From the NCBI RefSeq assembly GCF_030122805.1, contig NZ_CP126080.1:2919001-2983000 (forward strand): a stretch of 64,000 nucleotides of DNA. Reading direction: 5' to 3'. This DNA is from Mesobacillus sp. AQ2. Lineage in GTDB: Bacteria; Bacillota; Bacilli; Bacillales; Cytobacillaceae. Shown piece by piece: positions 59,473-64,000 of the stretch (its first letter is position 1; every line of letters starts with the position of its first letter). The notes under the pieces were generated by a model that had not been told where the DNA came from, did no database searches, and saw only the letters and a list, made by a program, of their open reading frames with translations. The position numbers and the translations under genes were made by a program.

Positions 59473-60894
59473 TCAATCCAATTTGAATGAAACAAGCTTC
59501 AGTTCAGTCATTTCTTCGACAGCATACTTGATCCCTTCTCTTCCAGTCCCGCTTTGTTTGACACCGCCATATGGCATATGGTCAACCCGGAAAGTAGGAA
59601 TATCATTGATCATCACGCCGCCGACGTGCAGATTACTGGCTGCTCTGAAGGCTTTTTGAAGATCATTTGTATAAACACCTGCCTGAAGGCCGAACTGCGA
59701 CTCATTGACCTCAGTGATTGCTTCATCAAAGTCCATGAACGTGTTGATATGGACAACTGGCGCAAAGATTTCCTCACAGGAAATCTTATCAGTCGGTTTT
59801 GCATTGAGGAGCACAGTCGGCTTTAATACCTGCTGTTCACTTTCTCCTCCAAGGACCAGTTCGGCTCCATTTCCCACCGCATCACTGATCCAGGACTGGG
59901 CCCTTTCCACATCCTCCGCACTGATCATTGCAGCTACATCTGTTTCTTCATCCAGAGGGTCTCCCACTTTAAGACGGCCCGCTTCTTCAACGAATTGTGA
60001 AACAAAATCCTCGGCAATAGTTTCATACACGTAAATGCGCTGAATCGAAATGCATACCTGCCCCTGATTTGAGAAGGCACCCGTCACGATTCTTGGCATT
60101 ACCTTACTAAGGTCCGTTCCTTCGTCGACTATCAATGCCGAATTTGAGCCCAGTTCAAGCGTTACCCTTTTCAATCCAGCATTTTCACGAATATACTTAC
60201 CGACTGCAGGACTTCCGGTAAAGGTCACTTTTTTTACCCGATCATCGGCAATCAGGGCGTCGCCCACATTTTTCCCGCTGCCTGTCACTACATTAAGAGC
60301 ACCTGCCGGCAATCCTGCCCTATGGAAGTATGAGGCGATTTTATAAGCTGATAACGGCGTCTGGCTCGCGGGCTTCAGGACGACTGTATTTCCTGCTGCT
60401 ATCGCTGGCCCCACCTTGTGGGCTACAAGGTTCATTGGAAAATTGAATGGTGTAATCGCAGCGATGACGCCAAGCGGCTCCTTTACAGTATAGGCGATCC
60501 GTCCCTCTCCTCCGGGAGCAGCATCCATCGGGATGGTATCTCCCTGGATCCTTCTGGCTTCTTCCGAGGCGAATGTATAGGTCATAACAGTCCGGTCGAC
60601 CTCTGCCCGGGCCGCTTTCAATGGTTTGGAGGATTCCTCAGCGATCAGTCTTGCACATTCTTCACGGTCTTCCTGGATATAATCGGCCACTTTCCGAAGG
60701 ATATCGGCACGTTTATGGGCATCCATTTCCGCCATGCCCCTCGCAGCTTCAGCTGCAGAGTCAATCGCTCTTATTACATCTTCTTTGGCAGCCTCTGCTA
60801 CTTCGGCTATTTGTCCACCTGTATACGGATTTAACAGTGGACGGTAATTTTCTGTTTCCACACTTTCTCCATTTATCCATAAATTCTGTTTCAT
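59473..60894 (-). CDS. NAD(P)-dependent aldehyde dehydrogenase
   Basis: The 473-residue ALDH has ITPFNFPMNLVAHKVGPA, the cofactor motif FTGSPAVGKYI, the catalytic Glu in LELGSNSAL and the nucleophile in SNQGQVCISIQRIYV. The end has GGVKQSGTGREG. Its place between the aminotransferase and AblB suggests oxidation of a semialdehyde from lysine breakdown, perhaps succinate semialdehyde (inference). The ATG at 60894 has GGAGGG and lies one base after the aminotransferase stop. Confidence 0.9.
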   Translation of the reverse strand: MKQNLWINGESVETENYRPLLNPYTGGQIAEVAEAAKEDVIRAIDSAAEAARGMAEMDAHKRADILRKVADYIQEDREECARLIAEESSKPLKAARAEVDRTVMTYTFASEEARRIQGDTIPMDAAPGGEGRIAYTVKEPLGVIAAITPFNFPMNLVAHKVGPAIAAGNTVVLKPASQTPLSAYKIASYFHRAGLPAGALNVVTGSGKNVGDALIADDRVKKVTFTGSPAVGKYIRENAGLKRVTLELGSNSALIVDEGTDLSKVMPRIVTGAFSNQGQVCISIQRIYVYETIAEDFVSQFVEEAGRLKVGDPLDEETDVAAMISAEDVERAQSWISDAVGNGAELVLGGESEQQVLKPTVLLNAKPTDKISCEEIFAPVVHINTFMDFDEAITEVNESQFGLQAGVYTNDLQKAFRAASNLHVGGVMINDIPTFRVDHMPYGGVKQSGTGREGIKYAVEEMTELKLVSFKLD

Positions 60895-60895
60895 C

Positions 60896-62233
60896 TTATC
60901 CCTCCTGCTGCTTGCAGCATTCAAAAATCACGGATTCAAGGACATCAAACCCTTCCTCCATCTGCCCGTCTGTTATGACAAGCGGAGCGAGAAGCCTGAT
61001 GACGTTACCATAAAAGCCAGCGCTCATTAAAATCAATCCGCGCTGATGAGCCTTCGCAAGCACCTCCTTAACAATCTGTCCATTCGGCAGCCCATTTTCA
61101 TCGAAAAATTCGATTGCGCACATTGCTCCTAATGACCGGATATCACCAATCTCCGAAAACTGTTTTGCCAGCCCTCCGAATCTCTCCTGAAACTTATCTC
61201 CAAAAAAGTTTGCTTTCTCGAGAAGTTTTTGCTCTTCTATCATTTTAACGACTTCGATCGCTGCAACACAACCGAGAGGACTTCCTCCATATGTTCCGCC
61301 AATTTCTCCAATGCCGGCTGAATCCATAATTTCGGCCCGTCCAGTCACCGCGCTGATTGGAAGTCCGGCTGCGATCGATTTTGACATGGTCATCAGATCA
61401 GGTATCACTCCGTAATGTTCCATTGCGAACATCTTCCCTGTCCTGCCAAAACCTGTCTGGATTTCATCTGCAATAAAGAGGATTCCATACTTTTCACATA
61501 TCTTTTTCACACCTTGCACAAAGGGCTTTGATGGTATGTTAAATCCACCTTCACCCTGGATGGGTTCCATGATGACCGCGGCAATTTCCGTGCCTGGCAC
61601 CTCACTCTGGAAAAATGTCTCAAACTTCTTCAGGATATAAGCATCCAGTTGATCGGGGGACATGCTTTTCTCCTGTGAATATACAGGGTAAGGCCATTTA
61701 TAGGTTTCTGGTGCAAATGGGCCGAACTGGTACTTGTACGGTTTGACCTTGCTTGTCAGTGACATTGCCATATACGTCCTGCCATGAAATGCCCGTTCAA
61801 AGGAAATGATCCCTTTTCTGCCGGAAAATTTCCTGGCGATCTTTATCGCGTTCTCAACTGCTTCTGCACCCGTGCTGAGAAAAAAGGTCTTTTTATCATG
61901 GTCTCCAGGCGTGATGTTGTTCAGCACTTCAGCCAGTTCAATATAAGGTTCATACATCATCACATGAAAACATGGGTGAAGATAACGGTCAATCTGTTCA
62001 TGGAGCGCATTTACAACCTCTGGCGGACAATGTCCAACATTGAGGGTGCCGATTGCACCTGCAAAGTCAATGAATGTGTTCCCGTCTACATCAGTCAACA
62101 GGGCACCTTCGCCACTTTCGGCAAAAGATTTGATCGTATTAAATGGACCAACAGGAATATTCTTCTCTTTTCTTTCCAGCAAAGCCTTCGCCTTGGGACC
62201 GGGAATGGCTGTTTTGATCTTAATATCTCCCAC
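60896..62233 (-). CDS. Class III aminotransferase, GabT-like
   Basis: The 445-residue PLP enzyme has DVDGNTFIDFAGAIGTLNVGH, FFLSTGAEAVENAIKIAR, the cofactor Asp in ILFIADEIQTGFGRTG and the Schiff-base Lys in TMSKSIAAGLP. It is most like 4-aminobutyrate aminotransferases. In this cluster it may act on 4-aminobutyrate or a beta-lysine derivative, the role given to YodT in B. subtilis. A TAA-G-ATG junction links it to the ALDH gene. Confidence 0.9.
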   Translation of the reverse strand: MGDIKIKTAIPGPKAKALLERKEKNIPVGPFNTIKSFAESGEGALLTDVDGNTFIDFAGAIGTLNVGHCPPEVVNALHEQIDRYLHPCFHVMMYEPYIELAEVLNNITPGDHDKKTFFLSTGAEAVENAIKIARKFSGRKGIISFERAFHGRTYMAMSLTSKVKPYKYQFGPFAPETYKWPYPVYSQEKSMSPDQLDAYILKKFETFFQSEVPGTEIAAVIMEPIQGEGGFNIPSKPFVQGVKKICEKYGILFIADEIQTGFGRTGKMFAMEHYGVIPDLMTMSKSIAAGLPISAVTGRAEIMDSAGIGEIGGTYGGSPLGCVAAIEVVKMIEEQKLLEKANFFGDKFQERFGGLAKQFSEIGDIRSLGAMCAIEFFDENGLPNGQIVKEVLAKAHQRGLILMSAGFYGNVIRLLAPLVITDGQMEEGFDVLESVIFECCKQQEG

Positions 62234-62363
62234 TTTTTGACTCCTCCTAATTGAAATGATGGCAGTTTGGTTGACACAGGTTTTACAAGTCTGCTTTCAT
62301 TTCTAACTTCATTGTTTAAAAGCTTTATAATACTTGCTTCACCCCAATGCCAGTAAAAAGCTG

Positions 62364-63632
62364 TTATTCACTGATTTCACACCATTTAAGCAAAGTGAGG
62401 GCAATGATTTCGGCGGTTTCAAATACATCTTCAAGCCTGATATATTCGTTTGCCTGATGTGCCGTTTCAGTTACCCCAGGCCCAAAAACCACAACCGGTA
62501 TTCCGCCGACTTTTGAAAGGATTCCGCCATCTGTCGCCCAAGGGGAGGCTTCAATTAAAGGCTCCTGTTCTTTGACACCTTTATAGCTTTCGGATAAGTC
62601 TCGAATCAGTTCATGCTCTGGATCCAGGTCGCCCGGCAGCCAGCTTGCGCCGAACCATTCTAGCACAGGGTTGTTTTCTTCAAGCCATGTATCAGCATTG
62701 CTTACTTGCGATAAGGCTGCAGCCATTTCCCGTTTTGCTTCCTCCTGGGTTTCGTTCGGCGCAACCCCCATCCTGCCTTCAATGATCGCCAGGTCTGGAA
62801 CAGAGGATGGCCAGTCGCCAGCCTGAATTTTGCCGATATTGATTGGAATTGGTATTGGAATACTATCAAAAAACGGATCTGTTATTTTCTCGTTTCTCTC
62901 CGTCTCCAGTTTTCTCAGTCCATCAATTACCTGCATCGCCTTCTCAATCGCATTGACTCCCTCATACCTTGTGCCGCCATGGGCACCTTTGCCTTTAACT
63001 GAAATCCTGAACCACATGGACCCCTGCTGCTTAGGAAAAAGCTTCATGTTTGTTGGTTCCGGAATGATTGCGGCATCCGCCTTATAACCTCTCAAGACTG
63101 CAGCAAGCGACCCCGCACCGCCGCTTTCTTCTTCAATCACGCTCTGGAAAATGACATCTCCTTTTAACTTGATCCCTGAATTCTTTATGGCTTCCATCGC
63201 CATCAGCAAGGAAGCAGTTCCGCCCTTCATATCTGTCGAACCCCGGCCGAAAAGCTTGCCGCTTTCAATATATCCGCTGAAAGGGTCCCGATCCCAAGCC
63301 TTGGTGTCACCAGCTGGTACAACGTCGATATGGCCATTCAGGATCATCGACTTCCCCCCACCAGTCCCCTTCATGATTCCTACCGCATTAGGGTTGCCTT
63401 TGAAGTTGCTGCGATCAGAGCAAAACGCCGGGTGGTCAGGCAATCCGTCACCTCCGATTTCCCAAATATCCATTTCAAAGCCTAATTCACGGCATTTTTC
63501 AATCACTACAGCCTGTGCTCCACTTTCTTCTCCCCTCGTACTTGGCTCCTGCACCATTTTTTGCAATAGGCGTGTTCCCTTGATTCTGTTTTCCTTAATA
63601 TAATTCCGCACCTTTTCCTCAGCAGATTGCAC
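62364..63632 (-). CDS. yodQ: M20-family deacylase, YodQ-like
   Basis: The 422-residue metallohydrolase has the ArgE/DapE pattern: LNGHIDVVPAG (metal His, Asp), FGRGSTDMKGG (bridging Asp), QSVIEEESGG (catalytic and metal Glu), IIPEPT and TAHQANEYI. Its likely job is removal of the acetyl group added by AblB. A GTG at 63632 with AAGGGG upstream is chosen; longer in-frame starts to 63731 overlap the CoA-transferase gene. Confidence 0.88.
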   Translation of the reverse strand: MQSAEEKVRNYIKENRIKGTRLLQKMVQEPSTRGEESGAQAVVIEKCRELGFEMDIWEIGGDGLPDHPAFCSDRSNFKGNPNAVGIMKGTGGGKSMILNGHIDVVPAGDTKAWDRDPFSGYIESGKLFGRGSTDMKGGTASLLMAMEAIKNSGIKLKGDVIFQSVIEEESGGAGSLAAVLRGYKADAAIIPEPTNMKLFPKQQGSMWFRISVKGKGAHGGTRYEGVNAIEKAMQVIDGLRKLETERNEKITDPFFDSIPIPIPINIGKIQAGDWPSSVPDLAIIEGRMGVAPNETQEEAKREMAAALSQVSNADTWLEENNPVLEWFGASWLPGDLDPEHELIRDLSESYKGVKEQEPLIEASPWATDGGILSKVGGIPVVVFGPGVTETAHQANEYIRLEDVFETAEIIALTLLKWCEISE

Positions 63633-63645
63633 GATATCAACCCCT

Positions 63646-64000
63646 TTAATAATCAATAACCCGAAGATCCTCCGCGATCGAGAAATCACAGGCTGTTTTA
63701 GCAGTAATCTCAGCAATGGTATATGGCGCAAAAAGCTCAGAGAGAATCATGGAGCCTTCATTTATTTTAAAAACTGCCAGGTCGGTGATCACCAAGTCGA
63801 CACAGTTTGCCGCAGTCAATGGCAAGGAGCATGACTTCACCAATTTGGACACCCCGTTCTTATCTGTGTGGTTCATCAGTACGGCAACTTTCCTGGCCTT
63901 TTGTGCCAGTTCCATCGCCCCACCCATTCCCGGCACTTTTTTACCCGGGACAATCCAGTTCGCTAGGTCTCCTTTTTGGCTTACCTGTAAAGAACCAAGT
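63646..64000 (-). CDS. 3-oxoacid CoA-transferase subunit B, C-terminal part (YodR-like)
   Basis: The frame is open to the right edge. The visible 117 residues read QVSQKGDLANWIVPGKKVPG then MGGAMELAQKARKVAVLMNH and LPLTAANCVDLVITDLAVF, as in ScoB/AtoA subunits. The N-terminal half with the active-site Glu lies outside. It would activate a keto acid of the lysine pathway with CoA, together with a subunit A gene probably next in the operon. Confidence 0.93.
   Translation of the reverse strand, partial: LGSLQVSQKGDLANWIVPGKKVPGMGGAMELAQKARKVAVLMNHTDKNGVSKLVKSCSLPLTAANCVDLVITDLAVFKINEGSMILSELFAPYTIAEITAKTACDFSIAEDLRVIDY

Noticed and set aside
62234..62363. Additional sigma-54 promoter in the lysine cluster
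   Set aside because: No TGGCAC-N5-TTGC match was found in the gaps before the aminotransferase, AblB or regulator genes; only the kamA site fits.

Overview
The window looks like chromosome of a low-GC, spore-forming Bacillaceae, most likely from the Mesobacillus/Neobacillus/Bacillus group (genus level is inference). Supporting signs are strong AGGAGG ribosome sites, T-box leaders, Spo0M and CAP-domain proteins, a Ku/LigD pair, and a gene run matching the B. subtilis yodJ-deoD-yozD-yodN-yozE-yokU-kamA-yodP-yodQ neighbourhood. No phage or conjugative island is visible. Mobile DNA is limited to one IS3-family element, one IS200-type element and several short non-coding repeats.

Layout. 1-4.75 kb: the trpEGDCF part of a tryptophan operon (minus strand) behind two tandem tRNA-Trp T-box leaders. 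4.77-9 kb: MOSC protein, MFS exporter, alpha/beta hydrolase, an unlisted 29-codon holin-like toxin with a convergent antisense RNA and a LexA-type box, and a DUF2935 protein. 9.1-12.75 kb: fruR-fruK-fruA fructose operon with repeated operators. 12.8-15.6 kb: a decayed LysE paralogue, tRNA-Leu(CAG), a large 52-bp tandem repeat array, a YdjO-like protein and an intact LysE exporter. 15.7-23.1 kb: small conserved proteins, a phosphodiesterase, a GreA-like factor, an epimerase-like protein, the divergent Ku/LigD end-joining pair, and DapF. 23.36-24.73 kb: IS3-family element inserted beside a Cys-rich copper-binding protein. 25-30 kb: a membrane protein, a secreted subtilase, and a YxlEFG-like ABC transporter unit. 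30.2-34.8 kb: amidohydrolase, GNAT protein with an unusual structured leader, an atypical SDR, and two kinds of dispersed repeat. 34.9-39.6 kb: CAP protein, FixH/YtkA-like lipoprotein, two-component system and beta-propeller lipoprotein. 39.9-40.6 kb: IS200. 40.7-42.2 kb: a CstR-type persulfide regulon with three rhodanese-fold proteins. 42.3-49.5 kb: small proteins, a COG0523 GTPase, a CtpB-like protease, CopZ and CopA. 49.6-64 kb: the yod region ending in a lysine catabolic cluster (CoA-transferase, YodQ, aminotransferase, aldehyde dehydrogenase, AblB, sigma-54 activator, KamA, YokU) with a consensus -24/-12 promoter before kamA.

The least explained parts are: the SOS-box-controlled type I toxin module at 7.75-8.1 kb; two tandem arrays of unrelated sequence that share a 52-bp period and an inverted-arm design (13.5-14.3 and 50.7-51.2 kb); the tRNA-T-arm-like leader of the GNAT gene at 31.7 kb; and the AU-rich hairpin in front of the YdjO-like gene.
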